From NCBI GenBank assembly GCA_033239525.1, contig BSYO01000004.1, positions 7,221,410 through 7,285,409 of the forward strand: DNA of 64,000 nt, written 5' to 3'. Source of the DNA: Nepenthes gracilis (lineage: Eukaryota; Streptophyta; Magnoliopsida; Caryophyllales; Nepenthaceae). Position 1 is the first letter of the stretch; each line of letters starts with the position of its first letter. Shown one piece after another: positions 42,061 through 53,141 of this stretch. The notes under the pieces were generated by a model. The model ran no database searches, was not told where the DNA came from, and was given only the letters and a program-made list of their open reading frames with translations. The translations under genes were made by a program, and so were the position numbers.

Positions 42061-43830
42061 ATAAATGGGTTGGGTTGTTTATAGACTTTTAATTTATCTT
42101 AATGCTTTTGGCTGGCAGGCTGGCTTGGTTTCTTCTATTACACGAGTGGTTTCCTTACGAAAAATGATATTTTTGTGTAGTTATTGAAAAATAATTTGGT
42201 GTAATTAGAAAAAGGTAGTCAAAATATTAGGATTGAAATCTCATGGCAATGAGGTAATGGGAAATGATTTATACATCATTGATATGTTAATATGTATGTT
42301 AGAAACTCTCTTACTGTGAAAAACTAGAAAGCAGGGAAAAAGGTGGGGAGGAGGTTTTTGGAAGCAAGCTCTTGTCATAAAAATAATTTTTATATATATA
42401 TTTAGTTATTAAAATAAAATAAAATAAAAATAAAATAGTTATTTTTAAATAATAAAATAAAATAAAAATAGAGTTAAAAATTTTTATTTTTATATTTGTT
42501 TATTGAAATAGAATAAAGTAATAATAATATAAAGAATAAGGTTATAATTTATATTAATAATTTTTTTATCCTTATTTAATAAAAAAATTTTAGAAATCAA
42601 GGAGTATGGATAATGGCTATATATCTCCACAATGATATCCTTGGCATTAATGAAATTCTTCACAATAATAATAATAGTAATAATGAGGGCAAAATAAGAA
42701 TAAAATTTATAGATTATGAGAATAATTATTTCTTATATATAATAAATAAAAAATATTTAAAAATATATAGTATTTTTTATTTTTTATATTAAAGGAATAA
42801 TTTCAAATTAAAAAAATTAAACAGTGAAATATTTATTTTAGTGAAAAGTGTGAGAATATAATTTCTATTCTAACCAATTAAATATGCATTTAAAAAAATG
42901 AATGCTTGCAGGTGAGTTGGATTTTTAAGAACCTTTCTTGTTTATAAGCTTGTCTTGTATGACTTGTATTTGAACAAGTATTATCTTGAGGATAGAAAGT
43001 AGAAGATACTTTTTAAAATAAAAGATGTCTATTTTTATGTTAAGTAGACTTATATTTATAAAAATATTTAGATAATTTATAATACAGTTTAATAATTATT
43101 TATTCTCAATAACTACTCAGTATTTGTTACTTTATAGTTAAATAACTACTTAATTTTAGTAGTCATTCGGAGTAGGATCTCTCTTTTTAGAGCCCTTCTT
43201 TTTTATCATGAGATGGTCTGTACATTTTAATCAACTGATTCTAAGTAAGTTTGATTATACCTTTACAATTTTACACACCCAGATGATTTTTTTAGGAGTT
43301 GTGGTGGCAGTTTGTTTGATTCTAATAATATGGCCTTGGTGTGGTGTTATATCTCCCAAATTTAGTAGATTATATTGCCACTTTGGATGATTTTTCAATT
43401 TCTGATATGCCATGCTAATCAGTGGCTCTTTTTGTTTTCAATCAACAGTTTAGACCATTCTGATATTTATTTTGACAATCCATCAATCTGACAATTTATA
43501 TCACTTTCTGATAATTTGTATTGTCTGTCGATTTAACTTAAACTTGCCTTTCTGATTAATATTTTATCTCATTGATTAATCCAAGATCTATTATGATGGT
43601 TTGATTTATGATATTCTAATTTAAATATTACTATTTTATTATTAAACCCATCAATAAATAAAGGGCACGACTAATAACCTGAGCAGGGAATATTTTATCA
43701 CTTTTGTATTTGTTTAAAATAATATTTAGAAAATGCTAACTTAAAGTACTCTCAAAATATTTATATGAATATATTATTATTGATAAATGTATAAAATATC
43801 ACAATACTAATAATATTTGATGCGTTATGA
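42061..43830. other. AT-rich intergenic stretch
   Basis: Low-complexity runs of AAAATA at about 42405-42480. Segments near 42500-42560 and 42700-42890 resemble the MITE-like repeat at 13.1-13.7 kb (AATAGAATAAAGTAATAATA, GAGAATA.AATT), but no clear ends were found. No gene. Confidence 0.35.
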
Positions 43831-44720
43831 ATTCGGGTTATTTACAAATTATAGCGCCTCTTGATCTTTGAATCGAATTGAAGTGGGTCCGATTTTCGTC
43901 ATCTACGACCTAAATTCTGCACACCACAATTCAAAAATAAGAAATTAAAAGATTTGTAGGATTCGCTCTTTAATTTATCTTACAACATTTGAGTTAGTAA
44001 TCTTTCTAAAAAGATGGAAAGATATAAGGATGGGGATATACATAATGATTCAAGAACGCGAATTTTGAGTATAACTCGGAGGCTGCGCTTAGCATGGAGT
44101 GGTAAGAATCGTGGAGGAATTCTTTGAAGGCTCTCTAGACAAAGAGAGGCCTCTTGAGAGTTATTTAGTGTGAGCATTTGCGGGTATATCTGAGTGTGAG
44201 AAGAACAATCTCCATTAGAGTTTGTCTCTAGGGTTTTTTATAGCCTCTACGGCAACTCAGGCCTACTTGGATGTTAAGGTTGGCTACCAACTTGTCGTGC
44301 AAATTTGACAAGTTAGCATGAGAATTGTAAATGTTGATTAAGGCAACCGTGATTAGTCAAGAGGATCCCCTTTCTTCTTCAAGAAGATGTTTGACGCAAC
44401 GGATATGAGAGTTGCCATTATGAGATATTCACTGAGATGGAATGGCTATTTTAGGAGAGATTGCGATTAGAGGCAATATTTGGGATGCTAAGTTGGCTAA
44501 GGTAAGTAATCTTTAGCACACGGGAAGGGAACTATGGGTCATCTTGATTGGACAGAGGTCAACTTGGACTAGTCCGATCGGCTAAAATGATGCTTGGGTC
44601 AATGGAAGTGTTGATTGGTCCCTCGGCCTGCGGGCTGGACATCATCTAGACTTGCTGTTAGCCTGTGGGCCTTCGTGTTGGGTTGGCCCATTTCTACCGT
44701 CCCCATTAATATTATAAAAA
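43831..44720. repeat. Repeat-like moderately GC block
   Basis: A composition island between AT-rich flanks. It has a segment with GGCTCTCTAGACAAAGAG followed by GGGTTTTTTATAGCC and later GGCCCATTTCTACCG. The layout recalls the block at 19331-20360. No protein domain was recognised. It is probably an old LTR-type repeat. Confidence 0.3.
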
Positions 44721-45410
44721 AATAATGGCATAATATACTATTTTTATTATACATCTTAATCAATGAAACAGTGTTTTATCATCGGTCTTGAAAAGCACAT
44801 TTGGAAAGGTATCATATTTATAAAGAGGTATAATTTTTTTTTCACTTCTATGAATATTTTTTTGTTAAAATATGTTATCGTGAATCATTCTAAATATTAT
44901 TTTACTTATATAAATATAATTTTCTTATAATTATAAATGATCAAATAATGTTTATTTATTAAGATTTGATTTAAATTAGAAAGCTAAAAAAATGAGATAA
45001 CTTTTGTCTCTCTCTCAATTTTTTTTTTTTTTTTTATAAGTAAATGGGATTACTCCTTTTTAGCCTTTTCTATTTTGGTTGGTGAAAAAAAAAAAAATAA
45101 AACGAGGGTGTTATCATGTTCCATTAATAATATATAAAATTCTTGAATTTTAGATAACAAATATAATTTTTCCTACAGATTATTAAATAAAATTATCAAA
45201 AGACAGTCAAATGAGAAGTGAAAAAAAAAAAAGATTTTATGAAGGAAATATATATTTTTGGGTAGGCAAAGGAGAAAAATATCTTCCACGATAAGATACG
45301 ATAATTATCTTTAAAATATTTTTATTATTATTGTTAATATATATTTAATAATATAATATTTATTTATTTATTTATTTTTATATAAGTTGTCTAAATGGAC
45401 GAAATTCCCT
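44721..45410. other. AT-rich intergenic stretch
   Basis: Long A and T runs (for example near 45020 and 45090). No gene was found. Confidence 0.4.
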
Positions 45411-46989
45411 AGGTTATGGAGCGCGATGAAGATCGAAACTATGGAGAAATGGATCGAGACAGAGGATGAGGAAAAGCATAGATCCGAAATATACCGAGAG
45501 CAGGGTGGCTTATGAAAGATCCTGAAGTACCGTTATTTCCAAACCCAACTCCATGCGCGTGAAAATATTCACACCACCGCGGCCAACAACTACATCACTT
45601 CCTTTTACCAGTCCAATCGCGGTTCACTGTCCAGCAGAAATCGAGGCTTGGAGTGTAAACGGAATCTTTCGTGTCGGTTTTGATTTATGCTTTCGATTGT
45701 TTTCGTACTCTATGAAAACAATTATGGGAAGAATCAATATTTGCTGAATTTGAACCGGAAATTTGGATACGGCAGTAGATGATTGGTGTCTGCACGTGAT
45801 TCCGAGTGACAGGTACTATCTTGTGGTTGTAGAACTATAAGGTTATCCTCCTTTAGATTGCACAACGGTTCCACGGAGAAACTCAGTTTGGCCCCCACTT
45901 TCACTTTATCCACAATCTAAAACCCTTTTTGTTGGGAAATTTTGAGTATTTGTGTTCAAGGTGATTGTGTGGAAAACAATTGAAGCGATGATCTGCGTAT
46001 GTTCTGTCTGATTTTGTTTTTGCTTATCGTTCTCTTGTGTAATTTTATTTAATTAGCTAAACTATTTCTTCACTTGTTTGCGAATTCTGAGTTCCAGTAC
46101 TAGGTCCTTCAGGTTGATGAGGGAACCTTGTAAAGATATGATTTTTTAACTTTTGAACATTCTCGTTGTAAGTGGTACCATCGGTTGTGGACGCGCAGTG
46201 TCACGACAATTATGTGACTATCTGTTATTTTTTGATTCTCTAATCTCTTTTATCCTCTTATTATAATAGCATGGCTTTTCAATCACATCAGGTAACTGAG
46301 AGACATTTTCGCAACCAGCTAAATTGTGGGGAATGCCTGTGCATTATCCTTTCCTGTGTATTTTTCACATCCACAATGACAATTGTGATGGGAAGGCATG
46401 GGTTTTAAAGTGGGAAACGGCAAGAAAGAAATGTTTGATTGAGGTGGACGATGAGGAGTGTGGATTAGAAGCCGGGACATTGGGAAGACATAGATGATGG
46501 TGGACAGACAGGACTGGACATCTGAAGGAGAGTTTTAAGACCCTGGCAGATTTTCAGTGGGAAACTACTTACAGTACATGAATGGACAAATGAATAGGAC
46601 TTGGTTGGTGCAGGATATCTGCGAGATGAAAATTTTGAGTGTTGTGCAACTGATGAAGGATTCTTCACAATTGCTTTGGAGTTTTCATTTGCAAAGGGTC
46701 AACAAGAATGGAGCAGTTTAGCTATCTGCACTATCTAGTTTCCTGGTGAAAAAAATCCTCACCTCCTCCAGTTCCCATTTTTTATTATTACGTCATGGCC
46801 CTGCAGTGTGGGATTTCTCTGAGTAAAGGAGATTTTGGGCTGTTATGATACCCCAAAAGAAGTTACTTTACCTGAAGATGGTGTTCAATAACTGAATTGG
46901 TGCCTTAGAACCATTTTCCTAACATTTTTTTCTGAAAAATGGTTGTAACAACACAACACAAGTTTAATTGGCAGCTTGGTATATTGGAG
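45411..46989. other. GC-balanced stretch without recognised gene, left of the gene mosaic
   Basis: Composition and long GT-AG-like signals resemble genic DNA. Short open frames occur, for example one from 45430 (MKIETMEKWIETEDEEKHR...) and one at 45553-45747, but none gave a family I recognise. It may be a broken first exon and UTR of an unidentified gene, or further captured sequence belonging to the mosaic to its right. Confidence 0.3.
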
Positions 46990-47640
46990 AGAGGAAGAAA
47001 AAGGTTATGGAAGATAGATTAGTTTAAACAGAAGGACAAGGTGGAGAAAATCCAAGGCCTTTTTAAGGTCTATCTTCATCATTGCACTTGGTTTCCTTTT
47101 AAGTCCTCTAGCCAGTAGCCATTGCTTGAAAAAACTGAAATATTGCATTGAATGTTCCTGCTTTTGAAAGATGATTGAGCCGGATTACCTAATTCCCAAT
47201 GATTTTGTTGATCTAGCCACGAGATCTCAATTATCACTTCACAAATGATATTTCAGGAAGATTTTGGCATGTTGTCCCCTTCTTTGCTGCATCTTGAAGT
47301 TTTAGGAATTTATGTAATTGTACTAACAGTAATCCTCCTTAATAGTTTTCCCATGGGGGAAGAATTCAGCCTCTACTAATTCTTATCCCATTTCCTGTTT
47401 CTCTTTCCCCAACACTGAAAGGAGAGAGCAATTGCCAAATCATCCGCTGGTGGGTGTGAACAGGTGACCTGCTATTTAATAGGCGGACTCTTTTGTATGG
47501 GAAAGAGATGAAAACCTCTGGATGAGAGATTGAGAATCAGGTTTGGAGATGGGTGCAAATTTTAGCCAAAATGTGTCACATATCTGCATATAAAAGCTCA
47601 GAGCTGGGCATGTGATCAAGTCCTATGCAGTATTCTATAA
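46990..47640 (+). pseudogene. Duplicated Pumilio 3' end fragment
   Basis: Aligns with about 40214-40800 of the intact gene: GAAGATAGATTA (last exon), CAAGGTGGAGA.AATC, AGGCCTTTTT, CATTGC(A/C)CTTGG, and ACAGTAATCCTCCT.AA follow in the same order. Only the end of the last exon and the 3' flank are represented; no PUF repeat is present. Confidence 0.8.
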
Positions 47641-47734
47641 AAGCCTTGCCTCTTATGTGATAATCTGTTTGTCAAAATTCTATATACAATCTGAGGAATT
47701 TCCTTATAGTGCAGGACACGTGGTTAAGTTCTAT

Positions 47735-47861
47735 GACTTGTTTTATTTGTCCAAATAGATATTTTAATTGTTTCACAATGCATAGAATTCTGTAGATTCT
47801 TGAAGTATTACTAATTAACTATGCATACAATATAAGCCACTGCTATCCCTAACTTCAGCCA
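47735..47861 (+). pseudogene. Duplicated piece of Pumilio intron 4
   Basis: GTTTTATTTGTCCAAATAGAT through CAATATAAGCCACTGCTA.CCCTAACTTCAG matches 37405-37519 of the intact gene up to the splice acceptor. Directly at that acceptor the sequence switches to a different Pumilio segment, so the order is scrambled compared with the intact gene. Confidence 0.75.
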
Positions 47862-47865
47862 GATT

Positions 47866-50420
47866 CCAGCTTAATGTCTTTTTCAGCCAAGATGATCAAG
47901 TGATTGCCAAAAATTTTCAAAATCACATGTTGCGACAAACCACAATGAAAGCTAATGGATGGTGTATCTAATTGACATGATAAAGAAGTATCAACTTCTT
48001 GCAAGGATTCCTGTAGAGCCTGAGTTTGGAGCATCATTTGTTGTTGATGAATTAATTTGGCCCACTGTCATGCTTGTACTCTGCTTCATGCAAGGTCTAT
48101 TCGCATGTCGTGTTGTCCTGGATACACTTTATTTGTTTATGCTAAATTAAATACATTTAGGAATATTTTGTGGTTAATGTGGGACCCTTTCAAAGATGCC
48201 GTATATATTTCCCCTCCCTTCTCGTTGTTGGTGGTTTGAAAAATGAATTGGCCCATCATTAGAATAGATTTATCATGCTTAGTTGACGAGGAAATGATTT
48301 GTTGCTGTTTTCTTGTTTTACAGCAGGTTGACTAAATTTTGTCATTGATGATGTATAATGTAAATTGTAAGCCCTCACTTAGTGGGACTCATGTTATTGC
48401 ATTATATAGAAACTAATTCTTACTGAAAAAGGGAGAACGAGTTCTATGAGAACAATGGAGGCACCTGAAAAATGTCCCCCAAACCTGGGTGTTGCAACAT
48501 GTCTCATTGTCTTTGGTAGTGGTCGAGGCACTGCTTGCTGTGAGAGCCTTTGTTCCTAATTAAAGGGAAAGAATGCTTCCAAACATGGAGGGCTGTCTTG
48601 CAGCCATAGGAAATCTGATGCAGTGCTCAGCTATTAATACTGGTTTAGTGGGTCTAAGTGTGATGAAACATTAGTGTCTGAGGAGCAAATTTCTTTTTCA
48701 TCTTCTGTTGCAAGCTACTATCACGCAAGGGTCTAATGGTCATTCGATATTACATGGTGCTGGTGATGGCAGAATCTGGAGATTGACCTCTGTTGATGAT
48801 AGTAGCAATAACACGTTGCATCTGTCTCAGGGTTTCCTCCCAACATACAAGGATGGACCAGTGGATGATAGATCACTTCGATAGCTTTTGTTTATCAAAC
48901 AGAAAGGAGTTCATTGGCGTGCTCTGTATAGGAAACAATCATCCGATATCAAGGTCTTGTAAAATAGAGTATATTCTCAGGATTCAGCTTTCTGCTTTTG
49001 GTAATTTGTTTCCAAATCACTTCTGTTATGGTCTGGATTCCTACTTTTTCATCTTTTGGGTTGTGCCGATATTGTTTATTTGTTGTTCCTTTCTATATCT
49101 AGATTATTGATTTGATTATTTGACAACAAATCTGTGTATTTGACTGCAAATTGTGTGAGTTCTTGGCTATCTTAGTTTTGGAGTGACACCCAACCAAAAT
49201 AAAAATGAGAATGTGGTGTTCACTTATTATTGTTTATCTCCTGTTCTCAGTTTCACGTGGGTTAGCTGCACTATGGAAAGGGACTATACATTTTATAGCA
49301 GTTGTTACCCTTGCATTTGGCCTTTGATTTGAATTCATGGGTTGTATGTTCTATCTGCTTTCTCATTTTCCTATAATTCTGAGCCTATGTTTCATTATTG
49401 AATCCAAAAGTTTCGGGAAGAATTTCCCATACTCTGGCTCTATCACGCACCTTGTGCCATGTGTCACCTGGCAAAGTTGTCAATCATTAGGTTGATTATA
49501 GAACTCTTTTCATGAATCAGTTCGCGTAACAAATGCAGTTGGTATCCGGCATCAATGAAGAGGAAATAAGATCACTAAGATGCTGAACTCTCAGGTGCCT
49601 CTGCTTCAAGATCAATATCTGATGATAGTAAGGAAGATTGAAAGATCATAGATTCAATTTAAAAATGAGACTTCAGTTAGTGATGATTAAGATACGACAG
49701 GGATACAATCTGGAGCCTTTTATCACATAATCTTGTACGACACCAAGCACAATAATAGAAATGCAACTTTCAGTTTCAGGCTACCATGTGATGCAGGGAA
49801 GGGAGTAAAGTAGGGGAAGGGAAGGAGACTCAAGTGGGGAAAAGGAGAAGAAATAAGAGGAGCAAGAATAGAGAGAAGAGAAGTAGAAAGATTAACAAAG
49901 AGAATAGAAAAAAATTATAATCATTCAATTATTTATTTAACTCATTAATAATCCTTCAATATCAAGGTTAAAATTCTTATATAAAAAAATTTTACTAATA
50001 GGTTAATTAGGAAATAAAATAATTTTTTAACTGATGAAGAAATAATATGATATAATTTTTTAAAATAAAATAAAATATTATCAAATAAAATTTTTTAATA
50101 AAATTAAAATTAAATAAAATATAATTATTTCTAATCAAATAAAATTAAGTCCTTTCTAATTTAAAATATTCATAATATTTGCATCACCATGGCTCAAACA
50201 ATTTCATATTGCATAAATTGCAATGCATACAAGATATTGATGAACTTCTCCTGGAGGGAAGTTTTCCTCAACAGAGGGTCTGGCAAGCGCTTCAATTGTG
50301 TGGATTCCTCCAACTCTGTGTTACTGCAGGAACCCATATGCCTTAAGAAAATGCATATTACTTGGGTGTGAAACCATAAGCATTAGATATTCTCAACAAT
50401 TTGGTTTAGGATTATATTTC
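47866..50420 (+). pseudogene. Duplicated Pumilio 5' half (5'UTR intron to middle of exon 3), broken
   Basis: From TTTTTCAGCCAAGATGATCA the sequence follows the intact gene from about 34360: the 5'UTR intron, the first coding exon (GTTCCTAATTAAAGG, where CGAAGT became a TAA stop, then AACATGGAGGGCTGTCTTGC), exon 2 (GGGTTTCCTCCCAACATACA) and exon 3 to CAACAATTTGGTTTAGG, equivalent to about 36655. The start codon is lost and stops and frameshifts are frequent. Introns are retained, so it was copied as genomic DNA. A 398-bp insertion lies at 49789-50186. Confidence 0.9.
49789..50186. mobile_element. Solo-LTR-like insertion (398 bp) with CCATG target duplication
   Basis: It opens TGATGCA and closes TGCATCA, so it has TG...CA ends with a 7-bp inverted repeat. 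CCATG flanks it on both sides (49784-49788 and 50187-50191), while the intact Pumilio gene has a single CCATGGCTCAAA at the matching place (near 36466). The five-base duplication with TG...CA ends fits a solo LTR; a MITE is the alternative. It has no coding frame; the right half is A+T-rich. Confidence 0.8.
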
Positions 50421-51180
50421 CATTTCCAGTGAATCAGTCACAGGTTCACGGCCTATGCCTACCAAACAGACATGATATGCTCCTTGTGCTGCTCTTTGAA
50501 CATCGATCTTTCCAGAAGTTATACAGCTATAGGCACTTCATAAATGGTTTTTTCAGTTCATCTTTTAAAGATACAGGAGAAAGCATATGCTATTTTGACC
50601 ATTATTAGTCTCATTCTTATAATATTTCTAAACTGCTCTTATTATCATCATTTTTTCCACTTTTCAAGCACTATCAGAAGGTACTATTATGAGGTTCTAC
50701 TTAATATTATTACCATCTTAGGAGTCGGTTGGTTTTAATGTTTATCCCGTTCATATGTTCTACTTTCCTTTGGTATCATGAATTATAGTAGGCATGAGCC
50801 CTTAGGAAGGCCAGGAGACTTACAACCCCCACCCCGATGTTTGGGCTTCCAACTGAAGTGTGACCTGCAAGAGGTGGTCAAAACAAGGCAGGAAAGGACA
50901 GAATTGATTGGATTTGTAGATTCAGGGATAATATCCTCTGCATCCAAGTTTTGCAACGCATAGTACTATGCGAAGATGATACCAACGCATAAAGGAGCTT
51001 CTGTAAGATAATTGGAGCTTAACATTTTGCAAAAGCTGCAATAGCAGCTGGAGAATTCAATCATTCCATTGATTATTCTTCTCCCTTGGAAGGTGATGAA
51101 CATGGAAGGTTAGATTCACAATGATTCTTACACTATACTGTATGGGGTTTATATTTTCCTTCAGCATCTAATTAACTAAA
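50421..51180 (+). pseudogene. Duplicated SBT2 protease fragment (exons 2-3 with introns), broken
   Basis: AACAGACATGATATGCTCCT and TTATACAGCTATAGGCAC match exon 2 of the intact protease. The following intron matches too (CAAGCACTATCAG, ATGTTCTACTTTCC). GGTGGTCA.AACAAGGCAGGA and ATTGATTATTCTTCTCCCTTGGA match exon 3, and homology runs into intron 3 (GGGTTTATATT). Stops replace several codons, and exon 1 and exons 4-10 are missing. It joins the Pumilio fragment in the same direction, right next to the exon 2 acceptor. In the intact gene this sequence lies on the opposite strand of the window, about 42 kb away. Confidence 0.92.
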
Positions 51181-51256
51181 TTCTCTCTTCCCTTAGAATT
51201 GAATCCCTTCCCTGATATGTAGGAAGAAATAAGGATATTAAAAAAAAAAGAGGGAT

Positions 51257-51523
51257 GGGGATGAATCTACCCATTGAGAAAATGAGGGAGGGTTTCTCCT
51301 TGAATCTGCCTAATGAAAAAAATAGGAAATGATGTAATTTGAGAAATTAGCAAAGATAGATTGTATAACTTACAAAAGAGATAGAATTTGAAAAAGCATT
51401 CACTCAACTAAGGGAATCACTCAACTTTTAGACAGTCTTTAAAAAAAATAATTACAACCAGAGGACCCCCAACTTTTATTATTTGATTTGGGACTTACTC
51501 ACCAACAATAGGATCATCAAACT
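51257..51523. repeat. Left direct repeat flanking an unidentified broken coding region
   Basis: Shares GGGATGAAT, CTTGAATCTGCCTA(A/G)TGAAA, GATAGATTGTATAACTT, AGAGGACC and AACAATAGGA(T/C)CATCA, in order, with 52853-53141. Confidence 0.8.
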
Positions 51524-51533
51524 TTCAGGAATG

Positions 51534-52800
51534 TTAGAGATCACAAGCTTTATCTTCTCGTGGGGTTAATGTTTCCGCTGTTGCATCATTCTCACCTTCT
51601 GAAAAACTCATCAATTTTGAGGAACAAGGCATTTCATGATTTTGGAGGGAGCTGTCAGGAATCTTTTGATTGGGGTTAATGTTTCCACTGTTTAAAATAT
51701 TAGAGGAATGCACTCTTGCTTGTGGTGATGACTCGGAAACTGGCGATTTCAAAGTGTTGCTTGATTTGTGATTTATTGGAGGGAAGGACTTGTGGAGGGG
51801 GCGGTGTGTAATGCTGAATTCAGTTGCTCGGCACAATAGTGTGTATTCTTTTAACAGAAAGATTGGGATTCACTTTTAAGTTGGACCTCATCAAATTTCA
51901 GTACTTCCACACATATATCAACATGGAAATCGCCTCCTTTAGTTGTGACTGGGACATGGTCAGCGAGTTTATCCATCAAGGTGAATACCTCTAGTTTCAT
52001 CATCTTCATGTAGGTGAGATTGAGTTGTACACACAGCTTTATCGTGATTGTCATGGGGATTGGTGTCCACAACTGGAATACAAGTTTCTTCGTAATTGTT
52101 GTGCTCAACACCAGTTAGGTGGAAGCACCATCATGTTCGACTATAGTTGTCCAGCACTCCATCTCTTTGTGGTGGCAAACATGGGTAATATGTCCTTTCT
52201 GGAGGAAACTTTTGTGGCTTCATCTCTGGTTGCTGGAACTGCCAGCGGATTCTCTTCCTTTTCCTTCTTAAGGGAGAGATTGCTGTCTAGTGAGATACTT
52301 GACAGATTTATCGAGACTAGTATTTGTAGTTCAGTCAGTCCTCATAGGGGTGTATCTTAGCCTCTTTCGATTTAGAACGGGAAGAAAATTAAATAGATAA
52401 ATACCTCTTATAAAGCTTTTTCTTTATTTCTATCCAAGTGGTGGCCGAAGGACAGCTTCTTCTTGTGTCTTGGTAGTGTTACCAATAACTTAGGGCAACT
52501 TCTCTAAGTTTGGCAGCGACTAACTTTGCTTTATTTTCTTTTGTGATATTCTTTTGGTCAAATTAAGAGTCTTAGGGTTGTAGACATTAGGATCAAAGTT
52601 GTCACCCAAACCAGGAATATTACTGCAAGTGATTTTACTTGGAGCCAAATTGTCCATCTTTTGGCACTTTGCGATGTAGTAACATCTTCAGGATCTTGTC
52701 CAGTTCTCTTGGCATATCGGAACAAGCTATATAGCTTCTTTTTACCAAGTTCTTTTGCGAAATTAATTTCAGATGCAATAGCACTTCATCGTTCACCGCT
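51534..52800 (-). pseudogene. Unidentified broken gene fragment
   Basis: The minus strand is protein-like in composition but split over frames. One open stretch (51836-51534) gives RPLHKSFPPINHKSSNTLKS and further Ser/Pro/Asn-rich sequence. Another part (about 52790-52640) gives INFAKELGKKKLYSLFRYAK, and about 52610-52440 gives IPGLGDNFDPNVYNPKTLNL and later KLREVALSYWQHYQDTRR. Stops and frameshifts separate them. I do not recognise the family and assign no function. It lies between two direct repeats and next to the Pumilio/SBT2 mosaic, so it may be a further captured gene piece. Confidence 0.45.
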
Positions 52801-52852
52801 TTGCTTTGCAAGACAAATGACAGACAAACAAAATTAGAAAATAAAAAGGAAT

Positions 52853-53141
52853 AGGGATGAATATGCCAATTGAGAAGATGGAGCAGGGTACCCCTTGAAT
52901 TTGCCTAGTGAAAGAAAAAAGAATATAAAATAAATAGAGAAAATAAAAGGGATAGATTGTATAACTTTGATAACACAAGATATGGTATTTGAAAAATTAT
53001 TCACCTAATAAAGGAAATTACTAACTTTCAGAGTTTTTAGAGAATCACTCATTTAAGTATTGGAATTTACTTACTTATAGAGGACCATGAATTTTGATAG
53101 TTTGCTTAGGGACACTACCCTAAGAACAATAGGACCATCAC
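52853..53141. repeat. Right direct repeat, partner of 51257-51523
   Basis: About 289 bp, same orientation as the left copy and clearly diverged from it. Confidence 0.8.

Noticed and set aside
52025..52360. 111-codon plus-strand open frame
   Set aside because: It lies opposite the minus-strand protein-like fragments and has no recognisable domain; it is probably a shadow frame.
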